NCBI RefSeq assembly: GCF_900105535.1 | Contig: NZ_LT629779.1 | Location: 2,852,001 to 2,916,000, forward strand | Direction: 5' to 3' | DNA length: 64,000 nucleotides | Source: Pseudarthrobacter equi | Lineage (GTDB): Bacteria > Actinomycetota > Actinomycetes > Actinomycetales > Micrococcaceae | Shown: positions 18,085 to 27,528 of the stretch, in pieces | Layout of the letters: every line of letters starts with the position of its first letter | Numbering within the stretch: position 1 is the first letter of the stretch | The notes under the pieces: model-generated | Told to the model about the DNA's origin: nothing | Database searches by the model: none | Seen by the model: only the letters and a program-made list of their open reading frames with translations | Position numbers and translations under genes: made by a program

Positions 18085-21000
18085 TCAGTTGTCGTTCCCC
18101 AGGCGCTGGCTGATCACCGTAGAGACACCGTCGCCGCGCATGGTGACTCCGTAGAGGGCGTCTGCCACTTCCATGGTGCGCTTCTGGTGGGTGATGACAA
18201 TGAGCTGGCTGGACTCGCGGAGCTCTTCGAAGATGGTGATCAGCCGGCCCAGGTTGGTGTCGTCGAGGGCGGCCTCCACCTCATCCATGACGTAAAACGG
18301 GGAGGGCCGGGCCTTGAAGATGGCCACGAGCAGGGCCACCGCTGTCAGGGACCGCTCCCCGCCGGACAGCAGTGACAGCCGCTTGATCTTCTTACCCGCG
18401 GGACGGGCCTCCACTTCGATTCCTGTGGTGAGCATGTCTGCAGGGTCAGTCAGGACCAGCCGGCCTTCGCCGCCGGGGAACAGCCGGTCAAAGACCCGGA
18501 CGAACTGTGCCTGGGTGTCCTCGAATGCCTCGGTGAACACCCGCTGGACCCTGTCGTCCACTTCCTTGATGATGTCCAGCAGGTCCTTGCGGCTGGCCTT
18601 GAGGTCCTCCAGCTGGGTGCTGAGAAACTGGTGGCGCTCCTCCAGCGCCGCGAATTCCTCCAGCGCCAGCGGATTGACCTTGCCCAGGCTGGACAGGTCG
18701 CGTTCGGCCTTCCGGAGGCGTTTCTCCTGTTCAGCCCTGACGAACGGCACGCCCTCGACGATGGCTTCACCGGTTTCGTCCACCGGCGCACGGAGGGCAG
18801 CCCATTTGTCACCCGTCTCCCCTGCCGGAACCGGAACCGCAACGTGGGGGCCAAACTCCGCCACCAGGGCGTCAGGGGTGATCCCGAGTTCATCGACGGA
18901 CCGCGTTTCCAGGGCTTCGATGCGGGCGCGCTGCTGGGCCCTGGCGAGTTCGTCACGGTGGACGTTATCGGTCAGTTCGGCAAGCTCCTTTGCAAGCAGC
19001 TCGTTCGCGGCACGGAGTTCCTGCAGCTCCCGGTCCCGGCGTTCGCGGTTTTCTTCTGCCAGGTCACGCGCGTGCCGCGCCACGTCGACGGACACGTCCA
19101 CGAAGTCCAGGGCCGAGTCCACTGCGGCCCGGACCGCGGCGGCCCGCCGGGCCTCGATGCGCCGGCGCCGCGCCCTTTCAGCTGCCTCCTCGCGGGCACG
19201 CCGTTCAGTGGCGGCGGCACGTTCCAGTGAGGCAACGCGGTTGCGTGTGGCCGCCACCTGCTCCTCGGTGCTCCGCAGCGACAACCGCGCCTCAACCTCG
19301 GCAGCACGGGCGGCCGAGGCAGCCGTCGCGAGGGCATCACGCTCCGCCGTTGACGGTTCCTGCTCGAGCGGCACCTCCTGCGCGGCGGCAAGCCGGGCGG
19401 TGATGGCCGCGAGCGCCTGCTCCTCGGACTCCACGTTGGCCTCGGCACGGGCCAGAGAGGCCGCCAGCCGGTCGCTTTCGCCTACGGCGCTGCGGAGTAC
19501 TGAGTTGAGGTGTCCCAGCCGCTCGGCTACTGCGGCCAGCCGCGCGTCGGACTCGTGCAACCTGTCCAGGGCGGCATCCGCCTTTTCCTGCGCTCCGGCG
19601 CGCTTCGCCTCGGCGCCGGCCAGGGCGAACCTGTTGCGCTCCAGGGCCGCGGTTACCTGCCCAAGTTCCCTGTCGGCGTCGTCCACGGCGGCCTGGACTT
19701 CCAGGAGTGACGGAGCCTTCGCCGAACCTCCGGTAACGGACACGGCGGTGAAGACGTCACCCGCGTGGGTAACTGCTGTCAAGCCTGGCTGTTCCGCCAC
19801 GAGCGCCGCGGCGGCCCGGATGTCGGGTACGACGGCGGTCCGGCACAGCAGGTGCCGCACCAACGGGGTGTAAGCGTCGGCGGTGTCCACGAGCCCGGCG
19901 GCCAGAACCGCACCTGCGGGGAGTACAGGGGCGGGCGGAACGTCTTCGTGCAAAGTGCCGGAGGGGGCCAGCAACAGCGAGGCCCGGCCGGCGTCATCGT
20001 CCTTGAGCATCTGCAGGACGGACTCCGCGGTGGACGGGTCCTCGACCAGGAGCGCCTCGGAGGCTTCCCCGAGTGCCGCGGCGATGGCGGTTTCGAATCC
20101 GGCCCGCACCCGCAGGTCACCGGCGAGCGCGCCCTGGACCCCCCCAAGCCCGGACTGCAGGACGTGCCTGGCTGCGTCTTTCCGTTCCAGGCCGAGCTTC
20201 AGCGCCTCAAGGCGGGCTGCGAGGGCGTCGCGCCGGCGGATGCCTTCGTTGACTTCTGATTTGAGGTCCGAGATTTCCTGCAGCACGGTATCCAGCTCGT
20301 CGCTGGCGGCCTCGTATTCGGCGTCGAGGGATTCCTCGCCTTCCTCCACGCCCGCCACCTGGTTTTCCAGGGCGGTGAACTCTTCCTGTGCCCGGGCACG
20401 GCGCCCGGCGCCCGCGGCCAGCGACTCGCGCAGCCGGCCGAGTTCTGCCTGGGCGGACTCCACCCGGGAGCGGGCTGCTCCAACCTGGCCGGCGAGGCGC
20501 GCCAGGCCCTCCCTGCGGTCGGCGACCGCATGCAGTTCAGCGGTGAGCCGCTGGTCCTCGGCCTGGGCTGCACGCTCCGCTTCCGCCTTGGCCGCCGTTG
20601 CTGCTTCAAGGGCAGTCCGCCGGCCCGCGAGTGACTGCTCAAGTCCGGCCAGTTCGCTGCCTACGCGCGCCGCCTGCCGGTCCAGCTGCTCGGGATCCCG
20701 GCCCCCGGACGGTGCGTCGTCCACGGATCCGAGCACGCGGCTCCGTTCCTGGGCCAGCGATCCGAGTGAACGGAGCCGCTCCCGTGCGGCGGTGAGCCGG
20801 TACCACGTGTCCCGGGCCGCGTTGAGGCGCGGCGTTGCCTCTGCTGCGAGCTGCTCCAGGGCTGCCTGTTGCCGGCGCCCGGACTCCAATTCCTGCCCCA
20901 CGATGGTGCGCCGCTCCTTCAGGGCGGCTTCGTCGGCGACGTCCTGCTCCAGGACCTGCTGCAGCTGCACCAGGTCATCGGCCAGCAGGCGGGCGCGGGC

Positions 21001-21672
21001 GTCCCGGACGTCGAACTGGACGCGCTGGGCGCGACGTGCCACTTCGGCCTGCTTGCCCAGCGGCGTGAGCTGGCGGCGGATCTCGCCCGTCAGGTCCGAG
21101 AGGCGCTGCAGGTTCGCCTGCATTGCCTCGAGTTTGCGCACCGTCCGTTCCTTGCGCCGGCGGTGTTTGAGGATGCCGGCGGCTTCTTCGATGAAGCCCC
21201 GGCGGTCCTCGGGGGTGGCGTGCAGGACCCGGTCCAGCTGGCCCTGGCCCACGATGACATGCATTTCCCGCCCCATGCCGGAATCGGAGAGCAGTTCCTG
21301 GATGTCGAGCAGGCGGCAGCCGGCACCGTTGATGGCGTACTCCGAGCCTCCTGTGCGGAACAGTGTCCGGGAGATGGTGACTTCGCTGTACTCAATGGGC
21401 AGGGCGCCGTCAGTGTTATCAATGGTCAGCGACACGTGTGCCCGTCCCAGCGGAGGGCGGCCGGAGGTGCCGGCGAAAATCACGTCCTCCATTTTGCCGC
21501 CGCGGAGGGTCTTGGCGCCCTGCTCCCCCATCACCCAGGCCAGTGCGTCCACCACGTTGGACTTACCGGAGCCGTTGGGGCCCACCACGGCAGTGACTCC
21601 CGGTTCGAAGTCGAAGGTGGTGGCGGAGGCAAAGGACTTGAACCCCCGGACGGTCAGGCTTTTGAGGTGCAA
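18085..21672 (-). CDS. smc: Chromosome segregation protein Smc
   Basis: Structural maintenance of chromosomes ATPase; with ScpA and ScpB it loads at parS sites and aligns the chromosome arms. The 1195-residue protein has the N-terminal Walker A 'VGPNGSGKSNVVDALAWV', the Q-loop region, two long coiled coils rich in Ala, Glu, Arg and Leu, a globular hinge around residues 500-680, the C-motif 'LSLLSGGERSLTAVALL' and Walker B 'FYVMDEVEAALDDTN'. Full length for the family. It is the last gene before ftsY on this strand. Confidence 0.98.
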   Translation of the reverse strand: MHLKSLTVRGFKSFASATTFDFEPGVTAVVGPNGSGKSNVVDALAWVMGEQGAKTLRGGKMEDVIFAGTSGRPPLGRAHVSLTIDNTDGALPIEYSEVTISRTLFRTGGSEYAINGAGCRLLDIQELLSDSGMGREMHVIVGQGQLDRVLHATPEDRRGFIEEAAGILKHRRRKERTVRKLEAMQANLQRLSDLTGEIRRQLTPLGKQAEVARRAQRVQFDVRDARARLLADDLVQLQQVLEQDVADEAALKERRTIVGQELESGRRQQAALEQLAAEATPRLNAARDTWYRLTAARERLRSLGSLAQERSRVLGSVDDAPSGGRDPEQLDRQAARVGSELAGLEQSLAGRRTALEAATAAKAEAERAAQAEDQRLTAELHAVADRREGLARLAGQVGAARSRVESAQAELGRLRESLAAGAGRRARAQEEFTALENQVAGVEEGEESLDAEYEAASDELDTVLQEISDLKSEVNEGIRRRDALAARLEALKLGLERKDAARHVLQSGLGGVQGALAGDLRVRAGFETAIAAALGEASEALLVEDPSTAESVLQMLKDDDAGRASLLLAPSGTLHEDVPPAPVLPAGAVLAAGLVDTADAYTPLVRHLLCRTAVVPDIRAAAALVAEQPGLTAVTHAGDVFTAVSVTGGSAKAPSLLEVQAAVDDADRELGQVTAALERNRFALAGAEAKRAGAQEKADAALDRLHESDARLAAVAERLGHLNSVLRSAVGESDRLAASLARAEANVESEEQALAAITARLAAAQEVPLEQEPSTAERDALATAASAARAAEVEARLSLRSTEEQVAATRNRVASLERAAATERRAREEAAERARRRRIEARRAAAVRAAVDSALDFVDVSVDVARHARDLAEENRERRDRELQELRAANELLAKELAELTDNVHRDELARAQQRARIEALETRSVDELGITPDALVAEFGPHVAVPVPAGETGDKWAALRAPVDETGEAIVEGVPFVRAEQEKRLRKAERDLSSLGKVNPLALEEFAALEERHQFLSTQLEDLKASRKDLLDIIKEVDDRVQRVFTEAFEDTQAQFVRVFDRLFPGGEGRLVLTDPADMLTTGIEVEARPAGKKIKRLSLLSGGERSLTAVALLVAIFKARPSPFYVMDEVEAALDDTNLGRLITIFEELRESSQLIVITHQKRTMEVADALYGVTMRGDGVSTVISQRLGNDN

Positions 21673-21813
21673 GGCTTTTCGGGTCTCCTGGACGGGGCTG
21701 GGCGGCTGCTTGGCGGTCCTAAATCTACCGGGTTGCCGCCGAAAGTCCCGGATCCGGCGCCGCCTGTCCCGCCCGGCCCTGCAGGAATCCGCCGGCAGTT
21801 GGGCCAGGACGCG

Positions 21814-22929
21814 TCATCGGACCACGGCCGGAGACCAGGCATGCTCGATGAAGAGTTCCGGTGTCGCTCCGGGCCGTGCGGACAGGGACCAAATGTCGCT
21901 GTCCTGGCCGGTGTCATCGCGGGGAAGCCCATAGAGGATGGTGTTGCCGTCCAGCCATTCGATCTGGTCGTCAATGTTCCGCTGTTCGTCCAGCACGGTG
22001 ACGTTGCCCGTGGCGAGGTCCAGCACGGCGGGGTGGCGATCACCAACCAGGGTCCCCGAGTCACTTTTCTTGAACGCGATCCGCTTGCCGTCCGGGGAGA
22101 TGGACGGGCATTCCACCCCTGAGGCAACCACCGTCAGCGTCCGCTCTGCCAGGTCGCCGCGGACCAGCCAGATGTTCCCCTGGGATGAGGCGGTGGCGTA
22201 GAAATCGTTGGGCGAGCCCGGGACGAACGTCACGCCCCAGATGTTCCGGTCTGTGGCCTTGATCCGGGTTCCGTCCGACATCAGGGCGAAGGTCTCGAGG
22301 TTTCCGTGCACGGTGCCGTCTGCGCCGCGGATCACGGTCTCCGTGGAGAATCCGGCGGATGCGTAGGAGTGGCCGGCGACGAAGACGGTGCTGGCAACGA
22401 GGTCTCCGTCGGGACTGATCCGGGTCCGGCTGGGGATGCCCCCGAGTGCCCAGCCCTGCAGCGGCTGAAGCGCAGGGCCAAAAAGGCCTGCCTCGAATCT
22501 GGTGGGAATCCCGCTCTGCGTCGCCAGGCAGCTGACAATCTGCCGGGTGGCATAGACGCGGTCGCATGCGTGGCCGGAGAGGAACCGTTCCCCCGACGGA
22601 TTGGCGAGTGGTGCAAAGGCGGCTTCACCGTACCCCCGGCCTGCCGCGGTGTTGCGAAACATCACGAAGGGTTCCGCGGGGAGGGCGTTTGCAGCAGCGA
22701 CCTGGACCGCGGGCACGGAAGCCTGGCTGTTTCTGGCCTCCTGGAATGCCGTGGCGGCGTAAGCTCCGGCCGCGGCCAGGGCCAGGAGCGTGACCGCCAG
22801 CAGCGCCACTATCCGCCGGGGGACGCCGGCAACGGACCGAAGGTGGTGACCCGAAGCTTCGGCCGGCCCGCCGCCGTCGCCCGTTTGTTCCTGGCGGGCG
22901 GGCCGCATCTGCCGGGGCCGGCCGCTCAT
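21814..22929 (-). CDS. Membrane-anchored TolB-like beta-propeller protein
   Basis: A 371-residue protein with a basic cytoplasmic start ('MSGRPRQMRPARQEQ'), one membrane segment around residues 38-60 ('IVALLAVTLLALAAAGAYA'), and an extracytoplasmic domain with PD40/TolB-type repeats: 'SRTRISPDGDLVASTVF', 'PSISPDGKRIAFKKSD' and 'IEWLDGNTILYGLPRD'. These repeats form a beta-propeller that binds proteins or ligands. Its ATG (22927-22929) overlaps the stop of the MFS gene in an ATGA junction, so the two are translationally coupled. The pair sits between mutM and smc, genes that are usually close neighbours. No enzyme motif seen. Confidence 0.78.
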   Translation of the reverse strand: MSGRPRQMRPARQEQTGDGGGPAEASGHHLRSVAGVPRRIVALLAVTLLALAAAGAYAATAFQEARNSQASVPAVQVAAANALPAEPFVMFRNTAAGRGYGEAAFAPLANPSGERFLSGHACDRVYATRQIVSCLATQSGIPTRFEAGLFGPALQPLQGWALGGIPSRTRISPDGDLVASTVFVAGHSYASAGFSTETVIRGADGTVHGNLETFALMSDGTRIKATDRNIWGVTFVPGSPNDFYATASSQGNIWLVRGDLAERTLTVVASGVECPSISPDGKRIAFKKSDSGTLVGDRHPAVLDLATGNVTVLDEQRNIDDQIEWLDGNTILYGLPRDDTGQDSDIWSLSARPGATPELFIEHAWSPAVVR

Positions 22930-24230
22930 GACACAGTCCGCGGGGTACCGCGCAGGAGTACCGTTGCTGCGCCGAGGGCCGGGAGAAGCAGGACAGCCAC
23001 GCAGGCCGCCGCCGCTGCCGGGCCTGCGGCGTACCACAGCACGCCGAAAGCAGCAGCGGATACCATCCGGCTGAGGGCCACCACGGTTTGGGCCGTCCCA
23101 AGCGCGGTGCCCACATGTTCCGGTACCGCCAGCTGGGAGACCAAGGCAGCCAGGACCCCGTCCGTTGCGGCATAGAACAGGCCGAGCAGCAGCAGGCAGC
23201 CGAGGGTTGCTGCCGTGCCACCGGCCGGGACGGCAGCCAGCAGGTAACAGGCGAAGAGCGCCAGGTGGCCGGCCAGGAACACCGGCACCCGGCCCCAGCG
23301 GTCTGCCAGGCGCCCGATGGGGATCGCGAAAACGAGGAATGCGGCGTTGGTGCCCACGAACAGGAGGGGGAACCACTGCACGGGAAACGCTTCGCGGCTT
23401 TGCAGGAGCAGGTACACGAAGCCGTCACCAATGGTCAGCAGGCCCAAGAGGCCTGCTGCAACGAGCAGCCGTGGCAGGCCCTGGACCTTGAGTGCCCGCC
23501 ATGACGTCCGGGACCAGCCCGCTTTCGGTTGCCGCGCGGGCGCTTCGGCCAACTGTTCCCGCGTTGTGGCCTCCGGCGCCGGCGGTTTGCCGGTCCATAC
23601 CGTCCTGTTGGGCACCGCCAGCAGCAGCACGGCGACACCGATGACGGCAAACGCCAGCGACACCACGAAAACGCTGCTGTACCCGTTGGGAATGAGTGAC
23701 AGCAGCGCGAACGCAATCAGCGGCCCGGCGGCAGCGCCGATGTTGTCCAGCATCCTGTGGACACCGAAGGACCGCGCAAGGTAGTCGGGCTGGGCTTCCG
23801 CAGCGATCATGGCGTCGCGCGGGGCGGTACGGATGCCCTTGCCAACCCGGTCACCGGTAACAATGGCTGCGACCGACCAGAACCCGCCGGTGAAGAGGAA
23901 GCCCACGCGGGCCACCATGGAGAGCCCGTATCCGGCCACGGCCACGCTCTTGGGCCGGCCCGTCCGGTCGGAGACCCAACCGGCGCCAATCCGGACGATG
24001 GCGCTGGCGCCCTGGTTGATGCCGTCGATAATTCCGAAGGCAATGGTGGAAAGCCCCAGGAACCCCGTGACATAAAGGGGAAGGACGGCGGCCACGGACT
24101 CCGAAGAGATGTCAGTGGCCATGCTGACGATGCCAAGCCAGATGATCACCGGGGACAGGCGGAATGCTGCGCGGGTGGCGGCAGGGACAGTGTCCGCCTG
24201 GTCCTTGCGGCCGCCCTTGCGGTCCGACAT
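22926..24230 (-). CDS. MFS transporter coupled to the TolB-like protein
   Basis: A 434-residue major facilitator protein with about 12 membrane segments. Family motifs include 'GAGWVSDRTGRPKSVAVAGY' (loop 2-3) and 'IPIGRLADRWGRVPVFLAG' in the second half; 'DRVGKGIRTAPRDAMIA' resembles a fosmidomycin-resistance/YfcJ-like subgroup. The start ATG at 24228-24230 follows unrelated upstream sequence and precedes a basic 'MSDRKGGRKDQ' tail. The stop overlaps the start of the TolB-like gene by four bases, so both probably act together. Substrate unknown. Confidence 0.8.
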   Translation of the reverse strand: MSDRKGGRKDQADTVPAATRAAFRLSPVIIWLGIVSMATDISSESVAAVLPLYVTGFLGLSTIAFGIIDGINQGASAIVRIGAGWVSDRTGRPKSVAVAGYGLSMVARVGFLFTGGFWSVAAIVTGDRVGKGIRTAPRDAMIAAEAQPDYLARSFGVHRMLDNIGAAAGPLIAFALLSLIPNGYSSVFVVSLAFAVIGVAVLLLAVPNRTVWTGKPPAPEATTREQLAEAPARQPKAGWSRTSWRALKVQGLPRLLVAAGLLGLLTIGDGFVYLLLQSREAFPVQWFPLLFVGTNAAFLVFAIPIGRLADRWGRVPVFLAGHLALFACYLLAAVPAGGTAATLGCLLLLGLFYAATDGVLAALVSQLAVPEHVGTALGTAQTVVALSRMVSAAAFGVLWYAAGPAAAAACVAVLLLPALGAATVLLRGTPRTVS

Positions 24231-24370
24231 CGATATGTACAACGGCTGCCCGTCCCTCAATGAGCTGGGATGGCGTTGCACTGCCGCGGGCCGCGCACCG
24301 CCTGTTCCGGGCCAGCATTTCAGCCGGTGGCCGCTTGGGGAATCAAGAAAACCGAAACTTTTGGTTGGCG

Positions 24371-25342
24371 TTACCAGCGTCCGTTGCGGGGACGCGGCTG
24401 GCACACCGGGCACGTGTAGGAGGACCGGTTCATGAACTGATCACGCCGGATGGTGGCGTGGATTCCTGCGGCCGCGCATCGTTTGCAGGGCTCGCCTTCC
24501 CGCCCGTAGGCGTTGAGCGACCGGTCAAAGTATCCGGAGGCGCCGTTGACGTTCACGTACAGGGAATCGAAGCTGGTTCCGCCGGCGGCCAGGGCATCGA
24601 GCATGACCTCACGGGCGCTTTCGATAAGGCGGAAGGCGTCAGCCCGCCGCAGCTTGTCGGTGGGCCGCGCGTAGTGCAGCCGCGCACGCCAGAGGGCCTC
24701 ATCCGCGTAGATGTTCCCTATGCCTGAAACCAGCCCCTGGTCCAGGAGCGCCCGCTTCAACCCGGTTTTCCGCGCACGGAGGCGCTGGTAGAAAAGGTCG
24801 AACGAGAACGCCGGGTCAAGGGGATCCCGGGCAATATGGGAAGCTTCTTCGGCGATCAGCGGAAGGGGTGACTCCGCGAGGCCGCCGGGGCCGCCGTCGT
24901 CGGTGGGAACCAAAGCGGTGACGAAGAGCCCACCGAAAATGCGCTGGTCCACGAACCGCAATTGGGCGGGCATGCCGTCCCTGGGGCTGAGATGGAGCCT
25001 GACTTTCAGGTGCTTTTCGTCAGGGACGTCCCCATCCTGCATGAGCAGCTGCCCGCTCATGCCAAGGTGGGCCATCAGCGCCACCTCCGGTGGTGGGGCA
25101 TGCCCGTTGCCTGCCGCCTGCTGGTCTGCGGAACCATCGTCTAACGGGAGCCAAAGGAATTTGCCCCGCCGGACGACGTCGGACACAGTGGCACCCTGCA
25201 GGTTGCCGATGAAGTCCTCCACGCCCAGGGCGTGGCGGCGGATGGAGCGGGGGTCCAGGACTTCGACGGACTCAATGGTCCTGCCGCGGACCCAGCTCAC
25301 CAGGCCGCGGCGGACCACCTCCACCTCGGGCAGTTCAGGCAT
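24371..25342 (-). CDS. mutM: Formamidopyrimidine-DNA glycosylase
   Basis: MutM (Fpg) removes 8-oxoguanine and formamidopyrimidines from DNA and nicks the abasic site. The 323-residue protein starts with '[14 protein letters not shown]', whose Pro2 is the catalytic nucleophile and Glu3 a partner. It has the H2TH region '[20 protein letters not shown]' and the C-terminal zinc finger ('CKRC...CPVC') with the DNA-contacting Arg in '[12 protein letters not shown]'. It contains Fpg-typical insertions of polar residues around 73-85. It follows rnc by 6 bases, the usual actinobacterial arrangement. Confidence 0.97.
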   Translation of the reverse strand: MPELPEVEVVRRGLVSWVRGRTIESVEVLDPRSIRRHALGVEDFIGNLQGATVSDVVRRGKFLWLPLDDGSADQQAAGNGHAPPPEVALMAHLGMSGQLLMQDGDVPDEKHLKVRLHLSPRDGMPAQLRFVDQRIFGGLFVTALVPTDDGGPGGLAESPLPLIAEEASHIARDPLDPAFSFDLFYQRLRARKTGLKRALLDQGLVSGIGNIYADEALWRARLHYARPTDKLRRADAFRLIESAREVMLDALAAGGTSFDSLYVNVNGASGYFDRSLNAYGREGEPCKRCAAAGIHATIRRDQFMNRSSYTCPVCQPRPRNGRW

Positions 25343-25348
25343 GGGAGC

Positions 25349-26077
25349 CTACTTGGCGGCGGCGGAACCGGAGGACTTAACGGCGCCGTCAGCGGCACCC
25401 GGTCCGGACAGGACGCGCCACGCATCCGCCGCGGCCTCCTGCTCCGCTTCCTTCTTGGAATGGCCGGCGCCCTTGCCGTACGGCTTGCCGCCGATGTTCA
25501 GGACAGCGCTGAAGGTGCGTGCGTGGTCCGGCCCCGCACCCTCCACTGCATAGTGGATGGATCCAAGCTGCCGGCTTGCCGCAAGCTCCTGGATGCTGGT
25601 CTTCCAGTCAGTCCCGGCGCCCAGCACGGCAGCATCCTTGAGCAGGGGTCCGATCAGGCGCATGACCAGCTGGCGCGCGGTCTCAATGTCGTTGGAGACG
25701 TAGGTGGCACCGATCAGCGCTTCCATGGTGTCAGCGAGGATGGAGGCTTTGTTCTTCCCCTCCGTAAGTTTCTCGCCCTGTCCCAGGTAGATGAACTCGC
25801 CGATGCCAAGGCTCCGGCCGATGTTGGCAAGCGCACGCGTGCTGACAACGGCCGAACGACGCTTGGCCAGCTCGCCCTCGGGGAGATCCGGATTGTCCCG
25901 GTAAAGGGAATCCGTGACCGAGAAGCCCAGGATTGAATCACCCAGGAATTCCAGCCGCTCGTTGGTGGGGATCCCACCGTTTTCGTAGGCGTAGGAACGG
26001 TGTGTGAGCGCAAGACGAAGCGTCCCGGCGTCAATAGTGACACCGAGACGCTTCAGAAGCTCTTCAGTTGAAGACAT
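25349..26077 (-). CDS. rnc: Ribonuclease III
   Basis: RNase III cuts double-stranded RNA, including the 30S rRNA precursor. The 242-residue protein has the catalytic signature '[18 protein letters not shown]' with its acidic Mg ligands, the second acidic helix '[17 protein letters not shown]', and a C-terminal double-stranded RNA-binding domain (about 150-225, '[16 protein letters not shown]', then '[16 protein letters not shown]'). It is 20 bases downstream of rpmF and 6 bases upstream of mutM, in the yceD-rpmF-rnc-mutM unit. Confidence 0.97.
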   Translation of the reverse strand: MSSTEELLKRLGVTIDAGTLRLALTHRSYAYENGGIPTNERLEFLGDSILGFSVTDSLYRDNPDLPEGELAKRRSAVVSTRALANIGRSLGIGEFIYLGQGEKLTEGKNKASILADTMEALIGATYVSNDIETARQLVMRLIGPLLKDAAVLGAGTDWKTSIQELAASRQLGSIHYAVEGAGPDHARTFSAVLNIGGKPYGKGAGHSKKEAEQEAAADAWRVLSGPGAADGAVKSSGSAAAK

Positions 26078-26097
26078 CAGTCAGCCTGAGTGGCCGA

Positions 26098-26301
26098 TTA
26101 GACGTCAGCGACCTTGCGGCCCTTGTACTCAAGGAACAGCGCAGTGCCAGCAGAGTCGGTAACGACCTTAGCCTGGTGCGGCAGGCTGTAGGTGACCTGG
26201 CCGTTTTCAACAGTCTTCACCAGGTGGGGGGCGGTCGCCTTCCACTGCGAGCGGCGGGCGCGGGTATTCGAGCGAGACATTTTCCGCTTCGGGACAGCCA
26301 C
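26098..26301 (-). CDS. rpmF: 50S ribosomal protein L32
   Basis: The 67-residue product starts '[20 protein letters not shown]', the standard L32 N-terminus. It contains no cysteine at all, so it is the zinc-free (C-minus) form; the zinc-ribbon cysteines of the C-plus form are missing. It lies 36 bases after yceD and 20 bases before rnc. The yceD-rpmF pair is conserved across bacteria. Confidence 0.97.
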   Translation of the reverse strand: MAVPKRKMSRSNTRARRSQWKATAPHLVKTVENGQVTYSLPHQAKVVTDSAGTALFLEYKGRKVADV

Positions 26302-26337
26302 GGCTAACTCATTTCTCTCTAGACAAACACGTACAAA

Positions 26338-26886
26338 TCAATTTTGCCGGTCAGGCTTAGCCATATCAGCTAGGGCAGCCCAGCGAGGATCCAAGACCTC
26401 GTGGTGGTGCCCCGGCTCGTCTTCCAGGCGTACTCCGCATTCGGAGCAAAGGCCCTGGCAGTCTTCCCGGCACACCGGCTGGAACGGCAGGTTGGTGACA
26501 ACCGCGTCCCGCAACACCGGTTCAAGATCGATTACATCGTGCTCGACTCGACGTTGCTCTTCATCTTCTTCTCCGTCAGAAAGCTCAACGCCTTCGTAGA
26601 AGAAAAGTTCTTGCACATTGACCTCAAGGTCATACGCAAGGGGATCCAGGCATCGACCGCATTCCCCGGTTACACCGGCGATGACGGTTCCTGATACCAG
26701 AATTCCTTCGTGTACGGCCTCCAGCCTCAGGTCCAGCTCGACATCCGAGCCTTCCTGAACACCAATGAGCGCCACACCAAGATCACCCGGTGCGGGTACA
26801 TGTTCCTTCAGTGTCCGCATGCTTCCCGGGCTGCGCCCGAGGTCCTTGACGTCGAACGCCAGGGGCGAACCAGCATCTCTTTTAAT
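26338..26886 (-). CDS. yceD: YceD/DUF177 family protein, probable ATT start codon
   Basis: YceD proteins are encoded just upstream of rpmF and are linked to 23S rRNA processing. The conserved body includes 'GECGRCLDPLAY' and 'CREDCQGLCSECG', cysteines that may bind zinc. The first in-frame ATG (26818-26820) would leave out 'SPLAFDVKDLGRSPGSMR', which matches the N-terminus expected for actinobacterial YceD. Upstream of it there is no ATG, GTG or TTG in frame before a TAA; the only well-placed start is ATT at 26886-26884, five bases after a perfect AGGAG (26896-26892). I therefore place the start there, giving 182 residues. Confidence 0.82.
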   Translation of the reverse strand: MKRDAGSPLAFDVKDLGRSPGSMRTLKEHVPAPGDLGVALIGVQEGSDVELDLRLEAVHEGILVSGTVIAGVTGECGRCLDPLAYDLEVNVQELFFYEGVELSDGEEDEEQRRVEHDVIDLEPVLRDAVVTNLPFQPVCREDCQGLCSECGVRLEDEPGHHHEVLDPRWAALADMAKPDRQN

Positions 26887-26984
26887 GAGAACTCCTGTTG
26901 AACATATGACCGACGTACCATCTTAGCCTGAAGAGCCACGGGGACTCAAACCGGCCGGCGATACCGCCGAAGTACCGGACCAGC

Positions 26985-27485
26985 CTACCGCCTGGGCTGC
27001 TGATTTGCCGAAGGCTCGCCCGCCAGCAGCCTCCGCAGCACGGACCGGGGAACGTACTCGGAGACGCTGCCGCCCAGCCCGGCCACCTCCTTGATGAGGG
27101 TCGACGACAGATGGATGTAGTGGGCTTCGGCAGGCAGGAAGACAGTTTCCACGCCGCTCAGTTGCCTGTTCATCGTGGCCATGGGCAGTTCGTAATCAAA
27201 GTCCGAGGAGGACCTGAGGCCCTTAACGATGGCCGAGACGCCCCGCTGGCGGCAGTATTCAGCCAGCAGCCCCTCACCTACGGGTTCCACCACAATTCCC
27301 TTGAGGGACGCGAGGGTCTCGCGCGCCATTTCGAGGCGCTCATCGAGGCCGAACCGGTACTTCTTGGCGTAGTTGGTGGAGATGGCCACAATGACTTCGT
27401 CGAAGAGACCGGCAGCGCGGGCAATGACTTCGAGATGGCCGTTATGGATGGGATCAAAGGATCCGGGGCAGACAGCTCGTCTCAT
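26985..27485 (-). CDS. coaD: Phosphopantetheine adenylyltransferase
   Basis: CoaD adds AMP from ATP to 4'-phosphopantetheine, the fourth step of coenzyme A synthesis. The 166-residue protein starts 'MRRAVCPGSFDPIHNGHLEV', holding the nucleotidyltransferase T/HxGH motif (HNGH), and has 'VSAIVKGLRSSSDFDYELPM' and the second signature 'YIHLSSTLIKEVAGLGGSV'. Length is standard. It is divergent from the aminotransferase gene (43 bases apart) and upstream of yceD on the same strand. Confidence 0.97.
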   Translation of the reverse strand: MRRAVCPGSFDPIHNGHLEVIARAAGLFDEVIVAISTNYAKKYRFGLDERLEMARETLASLKGIVVEPVGEGLLAEYCRQRGVSAIVKGLRSSSDFDYELPMATMNRQLSGVETVFLPAEAHYIHLSSTLIKEVAGLGGSVSEYVPRSVLRRLLAGEPSANQQPRR

Positions 27486-27528
27486 GCTCCGAACCTACCC
27501 CATGCGAAGCCCGGGATACCATGACTGG

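Noticed and set aside
19883..21934. Long plus-strand open frame antisense to smc
   Set aside because: Ser/Arg/Ala-rich shadow of the Smc coiled coil; no start context and no protein features.
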